Assembly (NCBI GenBank): GCA_963676905.2
Contig: CAXXVE010000002.1
Location: 248,001-312,000, forward strand
Origin: Oceanispirochaeta sp963676905
GTDB taxonomy: Bacteria; Spirochaetota; Spirochaetia; DSM-2461
Direction of reading: 5' to 3'
DNA: 64,000 bases
The position numbers and the translations under genes are program-made. The notes beneath the pieces are model-generated. The model was not told the DNA's origin. It did not search any database and worked only from the letters and a program-made list of their open reading frames with translations. How positions within the stretch are numbered: the stretch's first letter is position 1; each line of letters opens with the position of its first letter. Below, one piece after another: positions 33,668 through 42,468 of the stretch.

Positions 33668-34588
33668 TCATTCTTTCAATTCTTTAACGTAGTCTTCTAT
33701 TGCTTCTCGGGTTGTAAGCCATTCTTTATTAAGCTTTACTGCGGAAATTCTCCCTTTTCTTGCCAAGAGTGACAAATACTCTTGTGAATAATCACAGTAT
33801 TCTGATGCCTCTCTTAAATTTATCAACCCTTGTTTCTCTGACGTATTTGGTTTAATGCTGTTCAGATATATTATCAGTGATCGTTCTATAGCGCGACCAA
33901 TAAAATTCTCTAAGCTCTCTTCTTTACCTACATTGGCTTCATTTAATACTCTGTAATATTTCTTTCTATCTACTTTCAATATTACTGTTGGTGGAAAACC
34001 ATGCTTCATTAGAATCAGATTCATCAGCAGCCGTGCTACTCTTCCGTTACCGTCTATAAAAGGGTGTATACAAACGAACTTATAGTGAAACTGTGCTGCT
34101 AAGATAGGAATTGGTAATGTATGCAGATTGGCATAATACCAGGTGAAAAGATCTGACATTAACGCTTTAACCTTAATTGCCTGAGGAGGAATTATCCTGG
34201 CTCCGACAATTCTAACATTATGGCGACGATATGCTCCTGCCTCGAGATCATCAATTCCTTTGAGTATTAATCTATGGAGTTCCCGTAGCACATCCTCTGT
34301 CAGTTCTGTGCTTTTAGAGATCAATGATTCTATGTATAGAATCCCCTTTTTATGGTTGATTGCTTCAAGATGCTCATTAACAGTCCTTCCACCAATCGTA
34401 ACACCTGTGTTGAGGACAATCTCTGTTTCATTGAGAGAAAGTGTATTTCCTTCTATTGCATTTGAGTTGTAAGTCCATTCTAGAGCGAACTGCTCATTTA
34501 ATTTTCTTACTATGGAGGGATTTAGTGGTCTGTGAGAGTCTAATTCTCTCTTTTTGCCTTCAATACTGTTTAATAGCTTATCTTCCAT
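33668..34588 (-). CDS. Fic domain protein, class II (cassette 8)
   Basis: Fic proteins transfer AMP or related groups to target proteins. The catalytic motif HPFIDGNGRVARLLMN lies near residue 174 (HxFxDGNGRxxR, complete). The inhibitory helix motif SNAIEGN (S/TxxxEG) lies near residue 42, so the enzyme should be self-inhibited, as in class II Fic. The C-terminal 50 residues (LINLREASEYCDYSQEYLSLL, split by the helix turn) look like an excisionase/helix-turn-helix DNA-binding domain. AAGGA precedes the ATG. A promoter lies within the cassette at 34620-34648. A second Fic cassette follows immediately upstream in the array. Confidence 0.9.
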   Translation of the reverse strand: MEDKLLNSIEGKKRELDSHRPLNPSIVRKLNEQFALEWTYNSNAIEGNTLSLNETEIVLNTGVTIGGRTVNEHLEAINHKKGILYIESLISKSTELTEDVLRELHRLILKGIDDLEAGAYRRHNVRIVGARIIPPQAIKVKALMSDLFTWYYANLHTLPIPILAAQFHYKFVCIHPFIDGNGRVARLLMNLILMKHGFPPTVILKVDRKKYYRVLNEANVGKEESLENFIGRAIERSLIIYLNSIKPNTSEKQGLINLREASEYCDYSQEYLSLLARKGRISAVKLNKEWLTTREAIEDYVKELKE

Positions 34589-34619
34589 ATCGGTTCCTTG
34601 CGATTTTCATCTATCCGAT

Positions 34620-34648
34620 ATTGTAAGGCATAAATTAATTTCATGCAA
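34620..34648 (-). promoter_or_regulatory. Promoter inside cassette 8
   Basis: On the minus strand TTGCAT (34648-34643), a 17-base spacer and TACAAT (34625-34620) form a good sigma-70 promoter. The -35 box abuts the recombination core of attC C, so the promoter belongs to the Fic cassette itself. Confidence 0.65.
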
Positions 34649-34746
34649 ATATAACGCCGTTTTTAGCTGATTCCGTCAGTAGGCACGATTGTTGCGAATG
34701 CAAGAATCGTGACATCCCGACTGACAGCTTCAAAAGCTCGTTATGT
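34649..34746 (-). repeat. attC site C (cassette 7)
   Basis: Ends are ATATAAC (34649) and GTTATGT (34740-34746). Arms read TTTT/TAGCTG/ATTC on the left and TTTT-G-AAGCTG-T-CAGTC on the folded right side, with the standard unpaired G and T. It starts five bases after the stop of the second Fic gene. Confidence 0.85.
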
Positions 34747-34751
34747 ACCCC

Positions 34752-35828
34752 TTATTTCTTTAGTAACTCATAAAGGGGTCTGTTTACATAAATGATTTCT
34801 TTTCCTAAGCGAAAAGATTCAAGTACTCCTATTGCTTCTAATTCTTTGAGATATTTGCTGGCTGTTCTTCTTTCTGCTATTCCTGCATCTACCAAATAAG
34901 CAATTTTAGTGTATGGCTGAATGAACAATAACTCAACCAATTCTTTTGAATATATTGTCTTAGGAAGTTTTTCTTTGCATATATCAATTGTTTGATCTAG
35001 CAGACTTGCTATCGATGAAATTATTCCATATGTCTCCTTGGCAGTCTCTTCCACTGCTTTCAACATATAGATTATCCACTCCTCCCAGTTTTCATTTACA
35101 TGCATGTCCTGTAGGAGTCGATAATATTCTGATTTATTCCTGATAATATAAGAGCTAAGAAACAGTATCGGTGAATCTAATAATCTCTGAAGGACAAGAT
35201 ATAGTACATTTATTATTCTGCCTGTCCTTCCGTTGCCATCATAAAATGGGTGAATTGATTCGAACTGGTAGTGAATGATTGCCATTTTGATCAGTGGGTC
35301 TGTACCATCTTCTTGATGGATGTATTTCTCAAGATTTGATAATAGATCAAGTATGACATGTTCATTGTCAGGTGGTGTATATATCACGTCACCGGTTCTA
35401 TCATTTACTAAGCTGGTTCCTGGTAGTTTTCTGAAACCAGCCGAATTTTGCTCCAGCTCTTCCTGAATCGAGAGAATTGTATTTATCCGAAGTAAGTTGC
35501 TTTCTTTAATTTGCTTATATCCAAGCCATAGCGCAGATCTATAATTAAGAACCTCTTTGGTATTTGGATCTATATTTGTTTGTTTTGCCACCATAGCCTT
35601 ATATAGGTCATCCTGGGTTGTTATGATATTTTCTATTTCAGAACTGGCTGATGCTTCTTTCAGGATTATTGAACTTAATAAAATTGAATCATTCGGTAGT
35701 AATGAGCAATAACCCTTTAACTTTGCTAACTCCCGGTTAGCACTGATTGCCTGCTTGAGAACACTCTTTGACTCAATATCATATTTTGGTGGTAGTTTTG
35801 GTAATTCGTTGTTTGCTTGCTTACTCAT
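34752..35828 (-). CDS. Fic domain protein with C-terminal winged helix (cassette 7)
   Basis: The 358-residue protein belongs to the Fic/DOC group with N-terminal Fic_N extension. The inhibitory motif SSEIEN (SxxxEN) is near residue 82 and the catalytic HPFYDGNGRTGRIINVLY near 198. The last 70 residues (ELLFIQPYTKIAYLVDAGIA, then RRTASKYLKELEAIGVL) form a winged-helix DNA-binding domain. No ribosome binding site precedes the ATG; the promoter places the predicted transcript start about three bases before it, so the message may be leaderless. Two ATGTACAT palindromes cover the promoter, pointing to autorepression through the C-terminal domain. Confidence 0.9.
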   Translation of the reverse strand: MSKQANNELPKLPPKYDIESKSVLKQAISANRELAKLKGYCSLLPNDSILLSSIILKEASASSEIENIITTQDDLYKAMVAKQTNIDPNTKEVLNYRSALWLGYKQIKESNLLRINTILSIQEELEQNSAGFRKLPGTSLVNDRTGDVIYTPPDNEHVILDLLSNLEKYIHQEDGTDPLIKMAIIHYQFESIHPFYDGNGRTGRIINVLYLVLQRLLDSPILFLSSYIIRNKSEYYRLLQDMHVNENWEEWIIYMLKAVEETAKETYGIISSIASLLDQTIDICKEKLPKTIYSKELVELLFIQPYTKIAYLVDAGIAERRTASKYLKELEAIGVLESFRLGKEIIYVNRPLYELLKK

Positions 35829-35831
35829 ATA

Positions 35832-35865
35832 ATGTACATAATATCATCTTTCATGTACATGTCAA
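35832..35865 (-). promoter_or_regulatory. Promoter and paired operators of the cassette 7 Fic gene
   Basis: On the minus strand TTGACA (35865-35860) and TATTAT (35843-35838) are separated by 16 bases. The palindrome ATGTACAT occurs twice, at 35853-35860 (touching the -35 box) and 35832-35839 (touching the -10 box), 21 bases (two helical turns) apart. A bound repressor would block both boxes. Confidence 0.75.
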
Positions 35866-35927
35866 TCTATCGTGTGCATGTTTATAGGATTTTTGCCCAC
35901 GTCATCGTTCTCATGTGCATTCTGTGT

Positions 35928-36034
35928 ACATAACTCCCAAATCAATTGCGTTTTCGTCCCAAAGGGGTGGCGGACAATTTGCGTAAGCAAATTTGTGTGC
36001 CAAAGAAAACGTCAATTGCATTTGATTGTTATCT
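35928..36034 (-). repeat. attC site D (cassette 6)
   Basis: Ends are ACATAAC (35928) and GTTATCT (36028-36034). This is the clearest site: CAAAT/CAATTG/CGTTTTC on the left pairs perfectly with CAAAT-G-CAATTG-A-CGTTTTC from the right, so only G and A are extrahelical. The hydrolase stop lies 15 bases away. Confidence 0.9.
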
Positions 36035-36049
36035 GGTCTTTCATCTTCT

Positions 36050-36838
36050 TTATTCAGTTCCATATGAACTATTTAAATATCTAACAACGCTTTGTATAGA
36101 TTTACTATTTGGATCAATAAAATCCATATGAAAACCTCCCTCTATTTCAACAAAGGAGAACTGAGTGTCAGAACTATCACTAATTTCCGCAAACTTTCTT
36201 GTCATTTCAATTGATAGATATTCATCGTTATCGCCATGGAAAATAGTTATTGGAGTTTTTATCGGAAGCAGTTCAATTGGTGAGGCATTTTTATATCTTT
36301 CGAGGTTTTCTTCTGGAGAACATTGTAGTAATTCTTTAACAGCTTGATTTCCGGAATTATTTCGATAACAGCCTATTAAATCTAAAATCGGTGCTAATCC
36401 AACAATATGTCTTGGATTGATCTCTACTTTATTTTTTTTAATATTATTATTAGTTCCTAACCATATTGCTAAATGTCCACCAGCTGAATGACCCATTAAA
36501 ATAATTTCATTCAAATCGATTTTATCATAAGTTTTTTTTAATTGAATTAAATGATTAATAGAGTCTATTGAATCTTCAAATGGATCTATCCATTTCCGAT
36601 TAGATGATCCGGTTCGCCGATATTCAATATTCCATACAATATAGTTTTCTTGTAATAATTTTTCACAGACTTGATCCATTTGGTGAAGATCATATGGCAT
36701 TTTCCAAAAACCACCATGAAAGAGACATATTGTCCCTTTTATATATCCTTTGGGAATATATAAGTTACCATATTGGGAAATGTCCTTACCATATGCTGAA
36801 TTAATTAATGTATTTTCTTCAATAATATTCAATTGCAT
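36050..36838 (-). CDS. Alpha/beta-hydrolase, esterase/kynurenine formamidase-like (cassette 6)
   Basis: The protein of about 262 residues has the oxyanion motif FHGGFW near residue 42, the nucleophile elbow LMGHSAGGHLAIWLG near 113, the acid in FHGDNDEYLS near 203 and the histidine in GGFHMDFID near 235. This is a complete catalytic triad of the hormone-sensitive-lipase/formamidase type. I prefer ATG 36838, preceded by GAAGG, over the longer frame to 36862. The cassette's 5' part is interrupted by IS481, which may affect expression. The substrate is unknown. Confidence 0.85.
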   Translation of the reverse strand: MQLNIIEENTLINSAYGKDISQYGNLYIPKGYIKGTICLFHGGFWKMPYDLHQMDQVCEKLLQENYIVWNIEYRRTGSSNRKWIDPFEDSIDSINHLIQLKKTYDKIDLNEIILMGHSAGGHLAIWLGTNNNIKKNKVEINPRHIVGLAPILDLIGCYRNNSGNQAVKELLQCSPEENLERYKNASPIELLPIKTPITIFHGDNDEYLSIEMTRKFAEISDSSDTQFSFVEIEGGFHMDFIDPNSKSIQSVVRYLNSSYGTE

Positions 36839-36904
36839 GCACCTTCGATTCTTGATTATCAACTTCTTTTATTTCTTTAATATTTTTCTCATGTTCTCTC
36901 CACT

Positions 36905-38187
36905 ACATAGTTACCAAAAGTCCAACCTCTTCAGTTACACACGCGGAATGAATTCATAGTCCAGTATATCATATATTTTAAGCTCATGTTCATTCAGATA
37001 GCCCAAGAAGAACTCTCGGAACCAGACACGATAGATTCCATTTCCTATGTCTTTGAATCCAAGTTTTTTCTCTTTGAATGCTGTCCCTACAAATATACTG
37101 TCTTTCTTACCGACTCTGATTATTCCATTCTTGCAGATATATCGTACTTTGTATTCAGGCGGGTAATGCCACTCTTTTATCTCATTCGGATACCGTCTTT
37201 TAGAACGTTCATAAACTGTTTTGGGTGTAACCATACCAAGGGCTTCATGAGGTCTTTCCTCGTTATACTCTTTGGTAAATCTGTTGAACTTTATCTGCTG
37301 ACTTCTCAGTGATTTACCTGGTTCAATGCATGCTTCTGCTTTCAATTCTCTATGCATTCTTTCATGACTTCCATTCTGCTGCGGAGAGGCCGGATCGCTG
37401 AACACCGGATAGATCCCAAGTTCCATTAACCAAACAGAAAATTGTGTATACCGACCAAGGGATCTTATGTTGGCAAACGGGGAACCATTGTCTGTGTGCA
37501 ACTGTTCGGGAAGTCCATATTCTTTGAATACAGCCTCAAAAACAGGCTTAGACTGCGTTAAATTGGGCCTGGAGAGCCCTTTTATGCGTATGATGTACTT
37601 ACTGAAGTTATCGCAAATGGTAAGCGGATAGCAGTACTTCTTGTCTCCAGTCCTGAACTCACCTTTATAGTCGGCACTCCATATCTCATTACAATGATCG
37701 GCTATGAACTTGGGATAGCGTTTCTCAATATGCACATGTCTTTTACGTTCCGGAATGAGATCATTCTTTTTGAGTATGTTGTTTATTGTGGACTTGCAGG
37801 GAATATGAGAATAAATGCCATCCTTCTCAAGGCGCCATCGTATTTTTTTCCCACCCCATCGTTTATGCTGACTTCTTATTTCAAGAATACGTTCTTCAAT
37901 CGCTGCTGGAGTTTTATTCGGTGAATGGTGAGGAGCACGGGATTTTGGTTGAAGTCCTGCCATTCCCTCTTCCTGGTATCGTTTAATGTATTTGTAACCA
38001 GTAGTCCTGCTGATACAAAAATCTTTACATAGGCCAGAGAAAGTAAATCGATCTGTACTCCAAATTAAGATGAACTCTTCTTTTTGATCCATAATCGTTT
38101 TCTCCATTAAAGGCATGATCGTCTCCTTTATTGTAAACCATCTGCCTTTAACTGTAATTTATCTACTTGGATCTTTGTCCACTATGT
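36905..38187 (-). mobile_element. IS481-family insertion sequence
   Basis: The imperfect terminal repeats start with ACATAGT at both ends and share ACATAGT...CAAA..TCCAA...TTACA over about 35 bases (36905 inward, and 38187 inward on the other strand). The single transposase gene fills the element, which is about 1.28 kb, normal for the family. I saw no clear target duplication. It is inserted in the 5' region of cassette 6, in the same orientation as the array. Confidence 0.8.
36935..38116 (-). CDS. IS481-type DDE transposase
   Basis: The N-terminal helix-turn-helix region (FTFSGLCKDFCISRTTGYKY) is followed by a second HTH and an integrase-core domain. The DDE triad is seen in WSADYKGEF (about residue 145), LHTDNGSPF (about 210) and NGSHERMH (about 248). 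The full 393 residues are intact, so the element may be active. AGGAGA precedes the ATG. Confidence 0.93.
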   Translation of the reverse strand: MPLMEKTIMDQKEEFILIWSTDRFTFSGLCKDFCISRTTGYKYIKRYQEEGMAGLQPKSRAPHHSPNKTPAAIEERILEIRSQHKRWGGKKIRWRLEKDGIYSHIPCKSTINNILKKNDLIPERKRHVHIEKRYPKFIADHCNEIWSADYKGEFRTGDKKYCYPLTICDNFSKYIIRIKGLSRPNLTQSKPVFEAVFKEYGLPEQLHTDNGSPFANIRSLGRYTQFSVWLMELGIYPVFSDPASPQQNGSHERMHRELKAEACIEPGKSLRSQQIKFNRFTKEYNEERPHEALGMVTPKTVYERSKRRYPNEIKEWHYPPEYKVRYICKNGIIRVGKKDSIFVGTAFKEKKLGFKDIGNGIYRVWFREFFLGYLNEHELKIYDILDYEFIPRV

Positions 38188-38208
38188 TATTAATCCGTAC
38201 CTCAATCC

Positions 38209-38316
38209 AGATAACGCCTTCATAACCCGCACGGCGTACATGGCGCTGTTTTTGTCGAGCGGAGCGACTTACAAAAACTGTTACATAGCCGGGTCGGGTT
38301 CATGAAATTGTTATAT
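38209..38316 (-). repeat. attC site E (cassette 5)
   Basis: Ends are AGATAAC (38209) and GTTATAT (38310-38316). The arms TTCAT/AACCCG/CACGG and TTCAT-G-AACCCG-A-CCCGG pair with the unpaired G and A. The lipoprotein stop is 12 bases away. Confidence 0.88.
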
Positions 38317-38327
38317 GTCATCCATTT

Positions 38328-39374
38328 TCAATTGCTAACGATTACAATCGAATGAACTACATCTCCAAATTTATTATCCGGCATTGGCTCTTCAAGTTCT
38401 ATCCATTGATCATTTACCCAATATCCAGGATAAAATCGCCTATTTGCAGATCTATGTCCTGCAGTTATTACATTATCTCTATATACAACGATAGTATTTA
38501 GGTAGTATTTTTCTTCTTCTGGTGCGAGCTCAATCCATTCCTCATTTTTCCAATAGCCATTTCTATTAACAGCTAAATAAATATCTTCTTTCACCTTAAT
38601 CATTTCTCGAACTGAATTATATGAATCTTTATCAGGAGATTTAATCTCATTCCATTCTTCATTCAACCAATACCCTGAAATCATTTCTTTATTTTCATTT
38701 TTGCAAAATCCGAGCAAATATAGATCATTATCAATGATTTTGATTGAACTGACTTCACCATTTGTCATATTTCGTGGAACTGGTAAATCTTTCCATTCGC
38801 TATTAATATAATACCCTGGCGAATCACTAAATTCGGACATAGCTTGATAGCTTCCGGTCCAATATATATTATTATTGTAAATTGTAAATGAACTTAAAAT
38901 TCGGTTATCGGTTAAAGGATCAGATAGTGATGTCCAACTTCCGTTTTTCCAATAGCCTGATACAACATTACCTAACTCATTATAATAAGAACCAGCTGCA
39001 TATATATTATCTTTTTCAAGAATAACTGTTTCAATAAATCCCTTCCAGCTCTCTTCTGGTAAGTCTAACTCATTCCATTTGCCATTTATCCAATAACCAG
39101 GTATCCAACCTTGTCCTTCAACACGAATATATCCTCCAACAACAATAAATTCTTTATTTGCTGCGAGTGCATATGTTCCGCAATTATCCATTTGATCAGG
39201 ATTCTCAATATCTATCCATGTACCATTTTCCCAATAACCAGGAATTGTTTTTCCTGTCATATCTGGAGCAGAACCTAATGCATATATTGAATAAGAGTAG
39301 TCACACCCAGAAATGAATATAAAAACAGTGATTAATAGTAAAAAATAAGTGAACGTTTTTATTTCTTTTAACAT
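38328..39374 (-). CDS. Lipoprotein with seven GYW-type repeats (cassette 5)
   Basis: I start at 39374, where GGAG precedes the ATG; the longer frame to 39446 would run into attC F. The signal peptide ends in the lipobox ISGC. The rest is about seven repeats of roughly 45 residues, each with a pattern like PGYWxNGxWxxLxxP (for example PGYWENGTWIDIENPD, SGYWKNGSWTSLSDP, PGYWVNDQWIELEEP). Between these, strand-rich segments such as IYAAGSYYN occur, which suggests a beta-propeller. The array places it as a surface or periplasmic binding protein of unknown ligand. Confidence 0.8.
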   Translation of the reverse strand: MLKEIKTFTYFLLLITVFIFISGCDYSYSIYALGSAPDMTGKTIPGYWENGTWIDIENPDQMDNCGTYALAANKEFIVVGGYIRVEGQGWIPGYWINGKWNELDLPEESWKGFIETVILEKDNIYAAGSYYNELGNVVSGYWKNGSWTSLSDPLTDNRILSSFTIYNNNIYWTGSYQAMSEFSDSPGYYINSEWKDLPVPRNMTNGEVSSIKIIDNDLYLLGFCKNENKEMISGYWLNEEWNEIKSPDKDSYNSVREMIKVKEDIYLAVNRNGYWKNEEWIELAPEEEKYYLNTIVVYRDNVITAGHRSANRRFYPGYWVNDQWIELEEPMPDNKFGDVVHSIVIVSN

Positions 39375-39394
39375 AAAATCTCCAATTTTTGTCC

Positions 39395-39493
39395 ATATAA
39401 CACCCTTTTTAGCTGCAGGAGGTGGCAGCGTGCAAAATGAATGCATATACCTGGAACCTGACCCCGACTGTCTGCTACAAAAGATTGTTAAGT
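39395..39493 (-). repeat. attC site F (cassette 4, IS91-like copy 1)
   Basis: Ends are ATATAAC (39395) and GTTAAGT (39487-39493). Arms CTTTT/TAGCTG/CAG and CTTTT-G-TAGCAG-A-CAG pair with the extrahelical G and A. From ATAAC inward it is identical to site I. A 59-codon frame ends 20 bases away. Confidence 0.85.
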
Positions 39494-39513
39494 CAGCATC
39501 ATTTATAAGAAAT

Positions 39514-39693
39514 TCAATTATTCTGCGGACTTACCTGAATAGTCTTTTCTTCTGAGAAAATAGTAAACGAGAGGCGTTCATAAGTAAAGGAGTTTAAAAA
39601 TTTCAGAGAATCTGTTTCTGAGGTATTATATTTGCAATATGGCTGCTTTTGGAGACAGTCCTCGATTATGAATCTGTCTTCGTAGATGTTCAT
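39514..39693 (-). CDS. Small protein coupled to the IS91-like transposase, copy 1
   Basis: A 59-residue frame (starting NIYEDRFIIEDCLQKQPY) begins at an ATG that overlaps the transposase stop (ATGA). It ends 20 bases before attC F, the usual distance for a cassette gene. It is conserved in copy 2 with only a few changes near the end. No family is recognised; it may be a transposase partner. Confidence 0.45.
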   Translation of the reverse strand: MNIYEDRFIIEDCLQKQPYCKYNTSETDSLKFLNSFTYERLSFTIFSEEKTIQVSPQNN

Positions 39694-40243
39694 GCTATTC
39701 CTAAAAGTTGGCCGTGGCCTGGTGGCCAGCAATACTTTGACAGATATAATCTTACTATCAGCGGAAGAGGTTTCCCTCGACCAAAGACATCGATAGTTTC
39801 CAAGGGTGTATCGCATTCTGGACATGTCTCTTCGTCATCAATGATTTCTTTAACCCCACCAAGCTCTTCCACACGGATTCTTTCCAGTGTTTCAACTTGC
39901 CGGTTAGAATACAATCCATAGTTCCTGATCGTGACTGTTCCTTTCGGTGGTACATGATTAAAGTAGCGTTCTCTGAATATCCGCATACTGAGTACTGTCT
40001 TTCTCGTTTCACCACGATATCTCTCGTAAATTGTCGCGGTATCGTTATAGTTATCGAAATCAATGTCTTCTATATCCGAAATAAACCCACAGATGGATTT
40101 AGACAGGTAATCAACAATATTGTCTCCATTGAACTTATGGATGGCCGGATAAACAGTGTACTCCCTATCCTGGCAGTTTCTTGTTTCAAAGCGGACAGTA
40201 TTTCTTTTCACACCGGACAATTTCTTAATAAAATGCGGAAGTG
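39690..40243 (-). pseudogene. IS91-like transposase, 3' part (split by IS21)
   Basis: This is the C-terminal half of the same protein as at 45270-46367, from HFIKKLSG to GHGQLLGIA. It contains the tyrosine segment DYLSKSIC and the typical IS91 stretch FRERYFNHVPPKGTVTIRNY. The reading is cut at 40243 by IS21; the remaining 5' part is at 42469-43021. Confidence 0.9.
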
Positions 40244-40364
40244 TGAGCAACGCTGTTAAAGTTCCTATAATCAGCGGCGAAAAAGTTCCGCTTTTACAGA
40301 CATAAAAAGGGGCAAATATCCTAAAGTAGGGTTACCACACCAACTACGAAAGGAACCTGCCCCT

Positions 40365-41645
40365 ATGTGTCTAAAGGAAGATCGCATGCACGTTGCGCGC
40401 ATCATGGCCAATCAAGGCCACACACAAAAGTACATAGCCGAGTATCTCGGCGTCAGCGACCGAATGGTCAGAAAATACCTGACCCCCGAGTTCGGAACCC
40501 ACCCCCGGAAATCCCGGGAAAGCATCCTTAAACCATTCCATCCCATCATAGAAGATACACTGGAAAATGATCCATACTTTAATTTGGTTTATCTTCACGA
40601 AAGACTGCAAAAAGCCGGTTACTCAGGCAAAATAACAATCCTTAGAGACTATGCCCGGCAGTATAGAAAGAAACTCATCGAGAAGGCTGTCATCCGGTTT
40701 GAGACAGAGCCTGGCCGTCAGGCTCAGGTGGACTGGAAAGAGTGCGGCAAAATGGAAATTGACGGCCAGATCCAGAAGGTCTATGCCTTTGTCATGTTGA
40801 TGGGTTACAGCCGTATCCCCTTTGTGCAGTTTACCCTGGACATGACTTCAGCAACGCTACTCCAGGCCCATCTGAAAGCATTCCAATACTTTGGTGCCGT
40901 TCCACAGGAAATCCTTTATGACAACATGAGAACGGCCTGGTACAACAGCGGCGGTGTCTGGCAGGTAAACTCACAACTCCTGGAGTTCGCTTCAGCCTGT
41001 GGCTTCAGACCTCTTCGCTGTCAGGTTCGCAGACCTCAGACGAAAGGAAAAGTTGAGCGTTTCATCGGCTATCTGGGGCACAGCTTCCTGATCCGTGAAG
41101 AGGCTTTGAAGTCATGTACTCTACAGGATCTTAATCAATCCGTTATCGAGTGGATCTCTAGAGTCGTGGAAACACAAATGAGTCAGTTCCGGCAGACACG
41201 GAAAGAGCGCTTTGACTATGAGAAGCAGTTTATGAATCCCTGGAATCCGGGGGCGGCTCCCGATGTGAGACTTGTGAAAGAACTGCTAGTTTCTCGGGAA
41301 GGCGTAATTCGCTATGAAACCAATACATACAGTGTCCCTGCTGATCATATCGGACAGACTGCAACGCTGAAGATTGACACACTGGAGAGAACCGCCGATG
41401 TCACCGTTGCTGGAAAGGTCGTAAGGTCTGTGGATATTCTGGCGAAAGGCGCTAAATCAGTCTCAATCCGCAAGGCCGACCGGGACTCTCTTCTGAAACG
41501 GTGGAAACGGGAGAACCGGCAGAGCCTAAGGGCAATTGTAGGCCGTTCAGAAAAAAGGGATACTCCTCACTCATCGCTGATTCAGACTGAAGTCGAAATA
41601 CGCCATCCCAATCACTATGATCAGATAATCGGAGTTGGCGCATGA
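40365..41645 (+). CDS. istA: IS21 transposase IstA
   Basis: The 426-residue protein has an N-terminal helix-turn-helix (YIAEYLGVSDRMVRKYL). The DDE core has QVDWKECGK near residue 120, ILYDNMRTAW near 184 and KGKVERFIGYL near 229. It is followed by istB with an ATGA overlap. It is intact. Confidence 0.95.
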   Translation: MCLKEDRMHVARIMANQGHTQKYIAEYLGVSDRMVRKYLTPEFGTHPRKSRESILKPFHPIIEDTLENDPYFNLVYLHERLQKAGYSGKITILRDYARQYRKKLIEKAVIRFETEPGRQAQVDWKECGKMEIDGQIQKVYAFVMLMGYSRIPFVQFTLDMTSATLLQAHLKAFQYFGAVPQEILYDNMRTAWYNSGGVWQVNSQLLEFASACGFRPLRCQVRRPQTKGKVERFIGYLGHSFLIREEALKSCTLQDLNQSVIEWISRVVETQMSQFRQTRKERFDYEKQFMNPWNPGAAPDVRLVKELLVSREGVIRYETNTYSVPADHIGQTATLKIDTLERTADVTVAGKVVRSVDILAKGAKSVSIRKADRDSLLKRWKRENRQSLRAIVGRSEKRDTPHSSLIQTEVEIRHPNHYDQIIGVGA

Positions 41646-42406
41646 ACGTACTCAGGGAGACCATTGAAACCCGCTTGAATGAGCTGGGACTTGAGTTCAT
41701 GGCTGCAGGACTGGAAAGCTATCTGGAAGCTCAGTCTCATACCGAGAATACGCTGACACAATCAATTGCAGACCTGTTGGAGCTGGAGTATATTCCCCGG
41801 AAAGAACGAGCTGCCAAGAGTCGTCTGAAGCTCTCAGGAATGCCCTGTATCAAGCTGCTAGAAGACTTTGATCCGGCGTGGCTTAAGGGCGGTCTGACCG
41901 CCAGTCAGTTAGCCGATCTTTCTAGTTTGGCATTTATTGAAAGGAAGGAGAATCTGGTCCTGATGGGACCCAGCGGTCTGGGAAAGACCCACCTGATGCT
42001 GGCCCTGGCTCACAAGGCCTGTCTGAATGGTTTTACGGTGTGGTACACAAGCTGCATCGACCTGATGGAGAACCTCACCAATGCTCGTGAACAGGGGCGA
42101 TTAAAGCGGCGGCTAACCTGGTTACGGAAACCTCATTTGATCCTGGTCGATGAAGTCGGCTACGAGAACCTGACCAAAGAACAGGCCAACCTGTTTTTTC
42201 AGATGGTGAATACACGCTACGAACAGGGAAGCGTGATAATCACGACGAATAAACCCTTCGGTCGTTGGGCTGAGATCCTGGGTGATGAGGCCATTGCTAC
42301 GGCGACCATCGACAGGCTGCTCCATCATGCTCATGTATTGAGCCTCAAAGGTGATTCATACCGGATGAAAGACCGGTTGAAAATAGGGATCGTTGATCCT
42401 GTTTAA
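41642..42406 (+). CDS. istB: IS21 helper ATPase IstB
   Basis: The 254-residue AAA+ protein is related to DnaC. Walker A is GPSGLGKTHLMLALA near residue 104 and Walker B LILVDEVGYE near 165; the sensor-like GSVIITTNKPFGRW follows. It acts with IstA in target selection. The frame is intact and ends 62 bases before the element end. Confidence 0.95.
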   Translation: MNVLRETIETRLNELGLEFMAAGLESYLEAQSHTENTLTQSIADLLELEYIPRKERAAKSRLKLSGMPCIKLLEDFDPAWLKGGLTASQLADLSSLAFIERKENLVLMGPSGLGKTHLMLALAHKACLNGFTVWYTSCIDLMENLTNAREQGRLKRRLTWLRKPHLILVDEVGYENLTKEQANLFFQMVNTRYEQGSVIITTNKPFGRWAEILGDEAIATATIDRLLHHAHVLSLKGDSYRMKDRLKIGIVDPV

Positions 42407-42468
42407 TTTTACCCAAAAGCGGAACTTTTAAACCGATGAATTCAGGAACTTTTTAGGCGTTGTTGACA

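Larger units (their letters stand above)
40244..42468 (+). mobile_element. IS21-family insertion sequence
   Basis: The ends TGTGAGCAACGC (40244) and, on the other strand, TGTCAACAACGC (42468) are inverted repeats, each followed by AAAGTTCC. A second inner repeat AAAGTTCCGCTTTT is present at both ends, as usual for IS21 multiple terminal repeats. A 7-base target duplication GCGGAAG flanks it (40237-40243 and 42469-42475). Removing one copy and the element restores the intact transposase frame seen at 45270. Confidence 0.95.

Noticed and set aside
36905..38187. IS481 element as a cassette of its own
   Set aside because: It has its own inverted repeats and no attC between it and the esterase gene, so it is an insertion in cassette 6.
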